Source of the DNA: Odoribacter sp. AF15-53
GTDB lineage: Bacteria > Bacteroidota > Bacteroidia > Bacteroidales > Marinifilaceae
Direction of reading: 5' to 3'
Length of the DNA: 64,000 nt
Assembly: GCF_003479425.1 (NCBI RefSeq)
Contig: NZ_QUHC01000003.1
Coordinates: 1 to 64,000, forward strand
The notes under the pieces are model-generated. The model was not told where the DNA came from and did no database searches. It saw only the letters and a program-made list of their open reading frames with translations. Positions 27,204-36,059 of the stretch are shown here, piece after piece; position 1 is the stretch's first letter; each line of letters starts with the position of its first letter. Made by a program: the position numbers and the translations under genes.

Positions 27204-27264
27204 CCGACTAGCGGATCAAACAATCAGCGTAAAAAAAACACCCATTGTTTGATCCGCTAGTCGG
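27204..27264. repeat. Perfect 21-bp inverted repeat between divergent genes
   Basis: Arms 27204-27224 and 27244-27264 are exact reverse complements (left arm begins CCGACTAGCGG), separated by 19 bases that include an A8 run. No T-run follows on either strand, and it sits upstream of both neighbouring genes, so it is not an ordinary terminator. It may be an operator, a small palindromic mobile sequence or a remnant of one. Confidence 0.85.
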
Positions 27265-27401
27265 GTTACAAGTTACAAATTAGCAAGTTACAAGTTATAC
27301 ACCATAAACCCACTAACACCTTAACCTGAAACTTTCAAACTTGCACTCCCATGAGAGTACAAATATTTTCGATTTCAATTCTCTATCTGCGATTAATTTC
27401 C

Positions 27402-27409
27402 TATTTTTG
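27402..27409 (+). promoter_or_regulatory. -7 box of the prs promoter
   Basis: TATTTTTG matches TAnnTTTG, 27 bases before the prs ATG. The -33 region has no clear TTG. Confidence 0.5.
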
Positions 27410-27436
27410 CCAAGTGTTTCAACTAATGAATTAGAT

Positions 27437-28375
27437 ATGTCAAATCTTCCCGAAATTAAAGTTTTCGCCGGAGAGAATAGTCAATATATCGCAGAAAGTA
27501 TTGCTAGTTCTCTTGGGCTGGAACTCGGTAAAAAAACGTTTACGAGATTTAGTGACGGAGAATTCGTCACGTCATTCGACGAAACGGTGAGAGGTGAGCA
27601 CGTGTTTATCGTGCAATCCACCTTCCCGCCCAGTGATAACCTCATGGAGTTACTCTTGATGATCGATGCCGCCAAAAGAGCATCTGCCTACAAGGTAATC
27701 GCCGTAATCCCCTATTTCGGGTTTGCGCGTCAAGACCGGAAAGATAAACCGCGTGTTGCTATCGGAGCAAAACTAGTAGCTAATATGCTACAAGCTGCCG
27801 GAGTAGACCGAATTATCACCATGGATTTACACGCCGACCAAATTCAAGGATTCTTCGATATTCCCGTGGATCACCTGTACGGTTCTACAGTCTTGATCCC
27901 TTATATCAAATCTTTAGGATTACGCGATTTTGCCATCGCCTCCCCAGACATCGGTGGAGCCAAAAGAGCAAATTCTTGGGCAAAATACTTTGATTCAGGT
28001 TTGATCATCTGCCACAAGACCCGTATCCGGGCAAACGAAGTTGCCGACATGAAAGTGATCGGGGATGTAGAGGGCAAAAACATCATCGTGGTCGATGACA
28101 TGATCGACACAGCCGGAACAATCTGCAAGGCAGCCGATATGCTTATTGACAATGGAGCTGCCAGTGTACGCGCCGTAGCCACCCATGCAGTCCTCTCCGG
28201 TAAGGCATACGAAAATATCGAGAAATCAAAACTGACGGAAGTAATCTTTACCGATTCTATTCCTCAGAAACAACCTTGTGCGAAGATTAAAGTATTACCG
28301 ATCGCTCCCATGTTTGCCGACACGATCCGCAACATCTACGAGCACAAATCGATCAGTGATCATTTCCTCATGTAA
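27437..28375 (+). CDS. prs: Ribose-phosphate pyrophosphokinase
   Basis: A 312-residue PRPP synthetase, which makes phosphoribosyl pyrophosphate from ribose 5-phosphate and ATP for nucleotide, His and Trp synthesis. Visible are the N-terminal FAGENSQYIAESIASSLG, the catalytic flexible loop region, the metal-binding MDLHADQIQGFFDIPVDHLY and the PRPP-binding NIIVVDDMIDTAGT. The ATG at 27437 matches the family start (MSNLPEIKVFAG) and follows a -7 box; a 32-residue upstream extension in the same frame is not family-like. Confidence 0.95.
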   Translation: MSNLPEIKVFAGENSQYIAESIASSLGLELGKKTFTRFSDGEFVTSFDETVRGEHVFIVQSTFPPSDNLMELLLMIDAAKRASAYKVIAVIPYFGFARQDRKDKPRVAIGAKLVANMLQAAGVDRIITMDLHADQIQGFFDIPVDHLYGSTVLIPYIKSLGLRDFAIASPDIGGAKRANSWAKYFDSGLIICHKTRIRANEVADMKVIGDVEGKNIIVVDDMIDTAGTICKAADMLIDNGAASVRAVATHAVLSGKAYENIEKSKLTEVIFTDSIPQKQPCAKIKVLPIAPMFADTIRNIYEHKSISDHFLM

Positions 28376-28388
28376 TTTCTTTTTTCAT

Positions 28389-28432
28389 GATATTAAAAAT
28401 GGCACCCTGGAAAGAGTGCCATTTTTAATATC
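28389..28432. terminator. Bidirectional terminator between prs and the DUF6266 gene
   Basis: A perfect 17-bp stem GATATTAAAAATGGCAC with its complement, 10-base loop, and T/A-rich ends on both strands; serves convergent prs and the minus-strand DUF6266 gene. Confidence 0.88.
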
Positions 28433-28441
28433 CTCAACTTT

Positions 28442-29053
28442 TCAACTGTTAACAGTCAACCGTCTACTGTTCGATGCCTTCCTCTTATCCTTCGACAACA
28501 TGAAAGCATAAATCTCCAAATTCTCCTTTACCCATCCATCATCCAAGGTAATTACCGTCACGCCACTCTCTTGACGGTTCCGACAAGGTTCCACGATGAT
28601 TTGGTTACTCGTTTTCTCGTAAACCACCACGTACAGCACGTCCGTCGGATTAGCCAACACCGACCAACGACTTTGAGCCTCCTGAGTAATCGTTATCACA
28701 TCCTCGTTCAACGACACGGTCAGCATCCCATCCTGTAAGTTCCCTTCGGCACACACGATTTTTTCATAGTCAATCGTGGGGTTATACTCCTCGTCAACCA
28801 TCACGGCTTTCATATTTGCCTTCACGAAGGCATTATAAAACGTATTTCCACCCTTTCGTCCCGGGAAACCAAGTTCCGCCACCGGAGCAAAATACAGCGA
28901 AGTCCTTTGTAACGCTTTCATCTTCGCCCGTTGCGTCAACTGCCCCGGAGTCCTCGGGTTACGTATCGTGTTTCTCTTTCCCCGGGCAATACTATACCCG
29001 TTTGCCACCGATTTTCTCACATCCCCCAATACAAATGATTTAAACAAAGCCAT
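28442..29053 (-). CDS. DUF6266 family protein
   Basis: A 203-residue protein matching DUF6266, a Bacteroidetes family of unknown function. The N-terminal ~75 residues (MALFKSFVLGDVRKSVANGY, RTPGQLTQRAKM, NTFYNAFVKANM) form a basic region, and the C-terminal half is a predicted beta domain. The ATG at 29053 fits the family; a longer form from 29083 would overlap the preceding gene. It has no signal peptide. It follows a shorter paralogue with a 4-base gap. Confidence 0.75.
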   Translation of the reverse strand: MALFKSFVLGDVRKSVANGYSIARGKRNTIRNPRTPGQLTQRAKMKALQRTSLYFAPVAELGFPGRKGGNTFYNAFVKANMKAVMVDEEYNPTIDYEKIVCAEGNLQDGMLTVSLNEDVITITQEAQSRWSVLANPTDVLYVVVYEKTSNQIIVEPCRNRQESGVTVITLDDGWVKENLEIYAFMLSKDKRKASNSRRLTVNS

Positions 29054-29057
29054 AATC

Positions 29058-29384
29058 TTAAAATTTAAAATGCACGAGATCATACAGCAATCCCTCTCCG
29101 TTAAACGCTCGCATATTAGCTTTCAGGAAAAGATTATACCCCGAACGATGCTCTGCCACTCCCAACATCTGCCAAATACGGGCCAACCATGTCTGCCGGA
29201 TAACCCCGTAAAAAGTAGCCGTTTTCCTCATCCGCTCCCGGTAATACAACTGCAACTCGGAACGACAATCCTTCATCTGTCCCGGGGTCGTTCGCGCATA
29301 AAGACGATCTCCCACTTGATAGTAAATAACACGTCCCAACTGCCCGGACAAACGATTAAATAAATTTGAATAACAACGAGCCAT
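29058..29384 (-). CDS. Short paralogue of the DUF6266 N-terminal region
   Basis: A 108-residue basic protein related to the N-terminal part of its downstream neighbour. Both share the order RxxPGQ, a helical middle, then YNLFLKANM here and YNAFVKANM in the neighbour, and GQLGRVIYYQVGDR here mirrors GDVRKSVANGYSIAR there. The C-terminal beta domain is absent. It may be a separate partner or a truncated copy. Function unknown. Confidence 0.65.
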   Translation of the reverse strand: MARCYSNLFNRLSGQLGRVIYYQVGDRLYARTTPGQMKDCRSELQLYYRERMRKTATFYGVIRQTWLARIWQMLGVAEHRSGYNLFLKANMRAFNGEGLLYDLVHFKF

Positions 29385-29562
29385 ACTTGTCTCCTTTCTT
29401 GATTAATAAAACTTCAGTCGTGGTTAATTTATCATAATCTCCGCAAATATGTCTACATAAATAATTTCTAAATACATCAATCATTATAAAAAAAATAAAC
29501 ACTTCTTGCATAATCCTTTTTGACGAGATATTTGTATTTGTAATAAATTAACAACTATACGT

Positions 29563-30584
29563 ATGAAATATTTTTTTAAAACATCATTCGTTTTGTTAGC
29601 GAAATGTATTTTCCTCTTAGGATGTACATTAACACCCCTCGAGAATGCACTAGAACTCAGCGGGAATAATAGGCAAGAACTAGAAAAAGTATTGAATTAT
29701 TTCTCTTCTAAAGATCCCCCTTTAAAACTAGAGGTAGCTCAATACTTAATCGAGAACATGCCAGAACATTACTCTTTTGCTAGTGAAACATTAAATAAAT
29801 ATTACAATTATATAGATTCTTCTTTTTCCAAATACTCTTATTATTACCGATGCTACCTCAAAACAATACCATTACGAAATGCAGAATCACGATGAAACTT
29901 GAACGAAAATACGATATACAAAACAGAGCAGCAAGAATATATCGATATACTTTTTCTAAACACCCTATTCCAGAACCAAGAAACGGTGAATACATCCCAT
30001 GGCTACTCTTAAACCCATTTCAAAAGAATGTCACATCATATTACTTACCCGTTAGTGACGTAACCATCCCTCTTATCACGCAAAATGATACCAGAAACCG
30101 ATATGCATACTTATCCATCTTCAACAATAAAAAATGGGAGGCGATCGCTTTCTCGGAAATAAAAAACGGGAAAACAACCTTCTCTGAAATGGGTAGAGGT
30201 GTTATATATTTACCTATTATATACAATGGAGAAAAAATTGCCGCATTTAATTACCCGTTTATTTTAAATTCAAACGCTGACGTACAAGCTTTATCATTAA
30301 AACAAAAGGATAAAGCAAATAAATTAACATCCAACGAAGAAAATGCTCTGTGTAAAATGAAAGCAGCCATATACCGATTTTATTCTCATGTCAAAATAAA
30401 AGATGGAAAATATTCATGTTCACTAACTAATGCTCGAGAAATAAACATCTCCAACCAACTATTTTCAACTTTACAACAAAATCTCGAATCAGGAAATATC
30501 TGGATCGAAAAATGTAAGAAGGAAAAGAAAGAGGTCATAATTCCTGAAATCAATGAAGAATACCTCAATTCCTTGTTAAAATAA
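29563..30584 (+). pseudogene. Mosaic remnant of a transglutaminase-like lipoprotein
   Basis: Two frames hold opposite ends of one family. The first (29563-29895) has lipobox LLGC and the typical N-terminal ELEKVLNYFSS...LIENMPEHYSF of Bacteroidetes transglutaminase-domain lipoproteins. The second (from about 29895 to 30584) has the segment normally after the enzyme core (VTSYYLPVSDVTIPL, GRGVIYLPIIYNGEKIAAFNYPFIL). The transglutaminase core itself, with its Cys/His/Asp, is missing, and the frames do not join, so an internal deletion with frameshift is likely. At DVQALS, residue ~147 of the second frame, the protein switches to a ~90-residue domain nearly identical to the next gene. Short functional products cannot be ruled out. 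Confidence 0.6.
30284..30584 (+). repeat. Direct repeat, copy 1 (small-lipoprotein domain)
   Basis: Closely repeated at 30772-31073. From the GCTGACGTACAAGCT region on, the copies differ by scattered substitutions in the ~240-bp core encoding KMKAAIYRFYSHVKIKDGKY through EINEEYLNSLL, and diverge more in the linker. This is a recent tandem duplication. Confidence 0.85.
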
Positions 30585-30617
30585 ATAGAATGATAATATC
30601 AACAAATTGAATGCAAT

Positions 30618-31073
30618 ATGAAATATTTAATTTTTATAACTTTAATTACTTTCTTGTATAGCTGTAATAATTCAGATTCTCAAGATCTTTTACCTATCAT
30701 TACAAAAACTAAAACAAACGGACAAAAAGTAAAGAAATATTTAGATAATGATACGTTTCTAGATGTTGACGTACAAGCTTTATTAAAACAAAAATGCATT
30801 CCATCAAGTAGATCAACACTCAATGAAAAAGATGCTTTGTGTAAAATGAAAGCAGCCATATACCGGTTTTACTCTCATGTTAAAATAAAAGATGGGAAAT
30901 ACTCATGTTCACTAACTAATGCTCGAGAAATAAACATCTCCAACCAGCTATTTTCAACTTTACGACAAAATCTTGAATCGGGAAATGTCTGGATCGAAAA
31001 ATGCAAGAAAGAGGGGAAAGAGATCGTAATTCCTGAAATCAATGAAGAATATCTCAATTCCTTATTGCAATAA
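30618..31073 (+). CDS. Small lipoprotein of unknown function, duplicated domain
   Basis: A 151-residue lipoprotein (LYSC lipobox, Cys16). After a ~50-residue linker comes a helical domain: ALCKMKAAIYRFYSH, then VKIKDGKYSCSLTNAREINIS and a C-terminal EEYLNSLLQ. The same domain, almost identical in DNA, ends the preceding mosaic frame. I do not recognise a named family. It lies beside transglutaminase-like and O-antigen-ligase remnants, which suggests one accessory surface-related cluster. Confidence 0.7.
   Translation: MKYLIFITLITFLYSCNNSDSQDLLPIITKTKTNGQKVKKYLDNDTFLDVDVQALLKQKCIPSSRSTLNEKDALCKMKAAIYRFYSHVKIKDGKYSCSLTNAREINISNQLFSTLRQNLESGNVWIEKCKKEGKEIVIPEINEEYLNSLLQ
30772..31073 (+). repeat. 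Direct repeat, copy 2 (small-lipoprotein domain)
   Basis: Second copy of 30284-30584; see there. The intact small lipoprotein gene holds this copy, so it is probably the source of the domain fused to the upstream remnant. Confidence 0.85.
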
Positions 31074-31218
31074 ATAAAAACAAAAAGGGGGCTCGTGAAA
31101 CAGCTCCCTATCCCCCCTTTTACTTTTGCAAAATCTGCATTTATATCTTTAATACACAGCAGAATTAAATAAAAAAAAGACAGATAAACATGAGTAATCA
31201 TTGAATAATTCATAGACC

Positions 31219-32333
31219 ATGAAAATCATCTTTATATTGGCTTTTTTTATAAGTATATTTTCTTTTTCAAAAGAAAATATCGATTGGTGTATCATTCCGA
31301 ATATTGTTACTACATTTTCATTTTTATCTATAATTACAGCCTTTCTTTTATGTAAGAAAAAAGAATTAACAATAACTCCATGGTTTATAATTACTACCCT
31401 CTTTACAGGTATTTTATATCTCATAGGAAATAAATATATTTACTCACAATATATTTTATTATCAAGCATAATTACATTTTTAATCTTTTTAAAAGACAAC
31501 TCCCACACGAACTATTTTTCAGAAATTCAATTAGCCCGAATATTCCCGTTTATCCTTGTTGTTGAAGCAATATTCGGTATCATGCAATTTATACAAACAG
31601 GTCAACCCATGCAAGTAAAAGGACATTTTGACAATACAATTGGTTTTACCTCATCATTATCTTTTAGTATTCCATTCTTGCTATATTTAACAAAACACGA
31701 TACCAAGATTTTCAAAAAATATGCGCATTTTATGTTAGGTATTATATGTATTGCTTTATTTCTAGCTTGTTCTCGTTCAGTTCTTGTAACTTCCTTTATC
31801 ATAATCCTCCTTTACCAACATCTACATTCAAGTTGGAACCAACACAACACGATAACACGGTTAGCATACTACTTGTTATTCATTGGAATCGCCTTTGTAG
31901 TATTTCAATTAAAACAAGATTCTGCAAATGGCCGTTTACTAATTTGGAGTATAGCGTTAAGCATGATATGGGAACATCCCTGGGGCTATGGGATTGGGGG
32001 AATCGCTCGAAAATACATGAACTATCAAGCCAAATTTTTGTCTCACGTGCAAGATCATACTGGTTAAATCTATCAGACAACATACATTGCGTGTTTAATG
32101 AATATCTAAGCATAGGTATAGAATTAGGTATCGGATTCATGTTATTGGCATTAGGGATATTCGGGTATATTATTAAAAGAATTCTCATCGAAAAAGATGA
32201 AGAGAAAAAATTGAATTTGTTATTATTATTCACAATTTTGTCAACATCATTATTCTCTTACCCTCTACATTACCCTGCTTCATGGGTTGTAATTGGTTAT
32301 TCTGTCTGCCAATTACTACCGACCTCCCAATAG
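31219..32333 (+). pseudogene. O-antigen ligase-like membrane protein, frameshifted
   Basis: A polytopic protein of the O-antigen ligase/Wzy-like superfamily. Frame 1 (31219-32067) carries about ten hydrophobic segments and the NGRLLIWSIALSMIWEHPWGYGIGG region; it stops at TAA 32065-32067. The expected continuation (SYWLNLSDNIHCVFNEYLSIGIELGIGFMLL) is in another frame from about 32050 to 32333. A single-base deletion near 32040-32060 explains this; no homopolymer is there, so a sequencing slip is less likely, though possible. In intact relatives a C-terminal TPR follows, here found separately at 32361-32702. Confidence 0.75.
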
Positions 32334-32360
32334 ACTTATTCTTCAAAATTCATTTTTGTA

Positions 32361-32702
32361 ATGAGATATAGCATTATTCTTTTACTCTTACTTTTTCCAC
32401 TTTATCTACGTAGAGAATTACAGTATCAAAAACAATGGTTTTGTACAGCACAAGAAGTATTAAGCAAAGACAAACAAGTTATTTTCAACATTTCCCCTCA
32501 GCTTTACTCCAGATTAAAAAATTATCCCATGTTCTTATACAATTACGGAGCAGAATTACATTACGCTAAAGAACCCGAATTAAGTAATAAAATTCTATAT
32601 AGATACTTAGAAAAAGTGGCAGATTATGATGCATGGATTCTTATTGGGTGTAATTATTGTGAAAAAAGCGAAAATCATAAATCAAGAAACAAGCAAAATT
32701 AA
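32361..32702 (+). pseudogene. TPR fragment probably detached from the O-antigen ligase
   Basis: A 113-codon frame with one N-terminal hydrophobic stretch and TPR-like text (QLYSRLKNYPMFLYNYGAELHYAKEPELSNKILYRYLEKV, WILIGCNYCEKSENHKS). It resembles the C-terminal TPR part of ligase-like proteins of this group. The next TPR helices appear out of frame just after the stop (IKQAAKSYLDINMYN around 32690-32740). It is best read as the eroded 3' part of the preceding gene; an independent small membrane protein is possible. Confidence 0.5.
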
Positions 32703-33209
32703 ACAAGCTGCAAAATCATATTTAGACATCAATATGTATAATTCATTCTAATTTCAAAAACGGAAAATATCTCTAAAAACATTTTCTCTTCAATACTCCC
32801 TCTATCCATTTTAGATTTAGAGATTTTTGATTGATGATTTCATTTTTTGTTTCATTCTAAATTTCTATTTGAGAAAGTTAAGTTACTTCTAGTCTTCGGG
32901 AAGAAATACCAGCTCCTCCCCTGTTTATAGAGGAGTTTGAAGATGAAAACAAGCATAACCTACATATACTGCAAAGTGGTATATAACTACTTAAAAAACA
33001 AACCGACAATACAAAAACACCACACAACAAGTCTCTATAAATCATCCAATTATCAATACAAAACAAGTATATCTATACCATATATTAGCACAATTAACCT
33101 TTATATTTACTTTTACAACCATTGCATGCCCCCCTCCCTACTTCAATATCCAAGAAATAACTTTAGCGATACTTTTCTCGTATAATATCATATATTAATA
33201 AATAAGGTT
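32703..33209. other. AT-rich gap with decayed sequence
   Basis: The first bases continue the broken TPR coding sequence. The GATTGATGATT motif, also seen at 283-307, is at 32829-32839. A plus-strand frame at 32937-33185 (82 codons, Ile/Thr/Tyr rich) has no family resemblance. No RNA or further gene was recognised. Confidence 0.55.
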
Positions 33210-33929
33210 ATGAAAACAATATTACATAAAGCCGAAAGTCGCGGTTTCTTCGACCACGGATGGCTAAAAACCCATCACACATTCAGTTTCGCAGATTATT
33301 ATGATCCTCAACGCGTTAATTTCGGAGCCCTGCGGGTTTTGAATGATGACCGGATTGAAGGCGGAACCGGATTTGACACTCATCCTCATCAAAACATGGA
33401 GGTTATATCCATACCGCTAAAAGGTGATTTGGAGCATAAAGACAGCATCGGGCATAAAGACACGATCAAAGAAGGTGAAATACAGGTCATGAGTGCCGGA
33501 ACCGGAATCCTGCACAGTGAATACAACCGGAATGATGAAAAACCGGCTGAATTCTTACAGATTTGGGTTTTCCCGAATAAAAAAAACGTTCCTCCGCGGT
33601 ATGAAAATGCCGTTATCTCCGATCTGATCCACAAGAATGAAATTAGTGAAATCGTGTCCCCTTATCCCGGAAATGGCAAAGGATTATGGATTTACCAACA
33701 GGCGTGGTTCTCTATTGCCGATCTGGACAAAGATTCTTTACAAATCTACAAGATGAAATCAAAAGACAGCCTGGGAGTTTATATTTTCATCATAGAAGGA
33801 GGTATCACAATTAAAGATATTGAGCTCAAACGACGGGACGGGGTCGGGGTGTATGACACCGAAGAAGTGGAATTCAAGGCAACCGAGAAATCTCGTGTAT
33901 TACTTATCGAAGTTCCACCCCATCATTAA
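33210..33929 (+). CDS. Pirin family protein (bicupin)
   Basis: A 239-residue cytoplasmic bicupin. The N-terminal cupin holds the metal-site pattern typical of pirins (FDTHPHQNMEVISIPLKGDLEHKDS with its His residues, then EVQ-like GEIQVMSAGTGILHSEYN). This is close to E. coli YhaK/YhhW; some members are quercetin dioxygenases, others sense redox state. Function here is open. A hairpin terminator follows. Confidence 0.9.
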   Translation: MKTILHKAESRGFFDHGWLKTHHTFSFADYYDPQRVNFGALRVLNDDRIEGGTGFDTHPHQNMEVISIPLKGDLEHKDSIGHKDTIKEGEIQVMSAGTGILHSEYNRNDEKPAEFLQIWVFPNKKNVPPRYENAVISDLIHKNEISEIVSPYPGNGKGLWIYQQAWFSIADLDKDSLQIYKMKSKDSLGVYIFIIEGGITIKDIELKRRDGVGVYDTEEVEFKATEKSRVLLIEVPPHH

Positions 33930-33943
33930 TATAGAATAAATAA

Positions 33944-33978
33944 AGCCGTATCATCATTGGTGATACGGCTTCTTTTTA
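33944..33978. terminator. Terminator between the pirin gene and the pilus operon
   Basis: An 11-bp perfect stem AAGCCGTATCA/TGATACGGCTT followed by CTTTTTATT on the plus strand. The minus side is also T-rich, so it may serve the convergent pilus operon too. Confidence 0.85.
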
Positions 33979-33994
33979 TTCCCTTTTTCCTCGA

Positions 33995-35455
33995 TTATCG
34001 ACTATTTTTCAATTTCTTTTCTATTTCAATTAAATTATCCTGCGCCTCCCGGTTCCCTTGACGTGAAACTTCGGTTAACACGCTTTTCGCTTTATTCAAT
34101 TCTCCCGTAAGCATGTAATATACCCCTAGATTATTGACATACTCCGGAACATCCTGTCTAGCCTTATCCAGGTACTTCCTCGCCTGAAGAGTATCTTTCT
34201 GGGTTAACGCTATGGCCGCTGCGTTCAGGTTTGCCGTTGGGTCATCAGGATACGTGCGAACCGCTATTTCAAACACCTTTTGAAACTCCTCGCTTCCCTT
34301 GGGATAAGAATTGGCGATCCGAAACATCTCGTCCAAACTCAAATATTGCGGGTTAGTTTCAAGAAGTTCTTTTCCCTCCTCCACGCTCAGGTTCCTCACG
34401 TTGTATGATACGAGACATTGAACTTTCCGGAGTTTAGGATAAAAACAAGTCAACATTTTACGATAAACCTCTCCATGGTCAAGACCCTTCAACTTATTTT
34501 TTCGGAGGTTAACATCATCAATATCTTCTATTATTGCCATCACGTCCCTTCTATCTTTCAACGTCGACATCTCGACCAGTTCAAACAATCCATCCCAATT
34601 CTCCTCCCCACTCTGCACGTGGTACACATCCGACGGGAAAGATATTCGTTTCGCGAGATATTCTTTCAAAGCCTTGGCTCTCTCGCAAGCCAGCCACTCG
34701 TTATGCACCACACTTCCTTCCGGTGAGGCATATCCCGTTATATCAACACCCGTAACCTGAAGATTTTTATCCGAATGAATTTCATCCAAAAAAGTCGCGA
34801 TCTTGGACAACTGGACCCGATTATTCATATAATCCGGTAAAATCTCTGTTTTCCCGACAGGGAAATCAAGATATACTTCCCGTTGCTCGTTTCGTGTTTT
34901 TACCAATTCTGCTTCCGGTTGAACAAAAGAAATCACGGGTACCATGATATATTCCGGGGGAAGAACGATCAACTCCTCGTCAATTTCCTGAACATGTCCT
35001 CCACAACCGCATAAATCTTCCACGATACTCAAATCGGCCTCCCGCATCCAAGACTCGTACGGGATAGCAAGAGAATAATCCAACTCGGTTTTTGTATCCC
35101 GCCCGGCCCGAAGTGTTCCATATGGCAATTCTAAACCGGCTTCCTCTTTATCAATTGCCATGGCCCTGGCATAAGCTTTATGTTTCATCGTACCGTTTAC
35201 CAGTATGAAAGGCAATTCCACACGATGTTCACCTTCCGACAGGACAGGAGTCAACGTAAGCGCCCGATCCCTGTCAACGTGTAAATTTGCCATATCTATT
35301 TGCATTCTCACTTGCAACATATCATCCTGCCGCCTCAATTCGACAGAAGTAATATTAATCTGCCCCTTGTATATCTGTTGTTGTGCCATTAACGGAACAT
35401 TCACCATCACTAGCATACAAACAACAAATATGTTATACATTATATTTTTTCTCAT
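33995..35455 (-). CDS. DUF3868 protein with OmpA-like and TPR regions (pilus operon)
   Basis: A 486-residue exported protein with signal peptide (to ~PLMAQQQ). Residues ~20-175 match DUF3868; ~190-300 resemble an OmpA-like domain (YLDFPVGKTEILPDY, VTGVDITGYASPEGS, CERAKALKEYL); the end has TPR-like helices (ANLNAAAIALTQKDTLQARKYLDKA, VNNLGVYYMLTGELNKAKSVL). Such proteins occur with DUF3575 and Mfa/Fim-type pilins and are thought to hold or assist pili in the envelope; that role is inferred. It is the last gene of the operon. Confidence 0.85.
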   Translation of the reverse strand: MRKNIMYNIFVVCMLVMVNVPLMAQQQIYKGQINITSVELRRQDDMLQVRMQIDMANLHVDRDRALTLTPVLSEGEHRVELPFILVNGTMKHKAYARAMAIDKEEAGLELPYGTLRAGRDTKTELDYSLAIPYESWMREADLSIVEDLCGCGGHVQEIDEELIVLPPEYIMVPVISFVQPEAELVKTRNEQREVYLDFPVGKTEILPDYMNNRVQLSKIATFLDEIHSDKNLQVTGVDITGYASPEGSVVHNEWLACERAKALKEYLAKRISFPSDVYHVQSGEENWDGLFELVEMSTLKDRRDVMAIIEDIDDVNLRKNKLKGLDHGEVYRKMLTCFYPKLRKVQCLVSYNVRNLSVEEGKELLETNPQYLSLDEMFRIANSYPKGSEEFQKVFEIAVRTYPDDPTANLNAAAIALTQKDTLQARKYLDKARQDVPEYVNNLGVYYMLTGELNKAKSVLTEVSRQGNREAQDNLIEIEKKLKNSR

Positions 35456-35465
35456 AACCGTCATT

Positions 35466-36047
35466 TTACTTGATAATATAAATTAAATTAATCCCTAGCT
35501 TCGTTGGTCCCACGTAATTCCGCCTATCATCCTTTAGCTTGGGACCGCATTTTTCACACCTGTATTTATCATACTTGATATGAGCGTATCCGAGACCGAT
35601 CGTTCCTTCCAGACTCCAACGCTTGTTCAGAATCCAATGGTAACCGTAAGCAATACCGGCCCCGAACAAATCCCCCTGGTAACGCTTGTGTTTCCACCCA
35701 AACATCTCGATCCCGCACATATTAAACTGCGCGTAAAAAGCGTGTACGCCAAAGAAATGTCCATTAAACCGATCACACAACCAATACCGCAATTCCGGCT
35801 GTACCAGCCAATGTTTAAACTTTTTATTCCCCGACCAGTTCCACGGGTTGTAATTTCCCGAGATATCCATCGTGAGTTTTCTCGACAAGGCAAATTCCAC
35901 CCCCAGATTCGGAGTCACCGTTGCCCAGTAAAGCGCATTCGTCTTGACTGCCAATACGGGCATATCAGGAACTTTATGCTTCTCTTGTCCCATGACACTC
36001 ATCATCGACAAAAGCATTATATTCAGTAAAAGAATCTGTTTTTTCAT
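35466..36047 (-). CDS. DUF3575 outer-membrane protein (pilus operon)
   Basis: A 193-residue exported beta-rich protein with signal peptide (to ~SVMGQ) matching DUF3575: LAVKTNALYWATVTPNLGVEFAL, NPWNWSGNKKFKHWLVQPELRYW, GIAYGYHWILNKRWSLEGTIGLGYA. It looks like a small outer-membrane barrel and is a usual companion of DUF3868 in pilus loci. Start at 36047 gives a normal signal sequence. Confidence 0.88.
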   Translation of the reverse strand: MKKQILLLNIMLLSMMSVMGQEKHKVPDMPVLAVKTNALYWATVTPNLGVEFALSRKLTMDISGNYNPWNWSGNKKFKHWLVQPELRYWLCDRFNGHFFGVHAFYAQFNMCGIEMFGWKHKRYQGDLFGAGIAYGYHWILNKRWSLEGTIGLGYAHIKYDKYRCEKCGPKLKDDRRNYVGPTKLGINLIYIIK

Positions 36048-36059
36048 CTTTTCGTTCTT

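Noticed and set aside
27204..27264. Rho-independent terminator
   Set aside because: No T-run follows on either strand, and both flanking genes start, not end, here.
28442..29384. Prophage fragment
   Set aside because: No integrase, capsid, terminase or tail genes are near; DUF6266 alone is not evidence of a phage.
32937..33185. 82-codon plus-strand frame
   Set aside because: Low-complexity Ile/Thr/Tyr text in a decayed AT-rich gap; no family or signal-sequence support.
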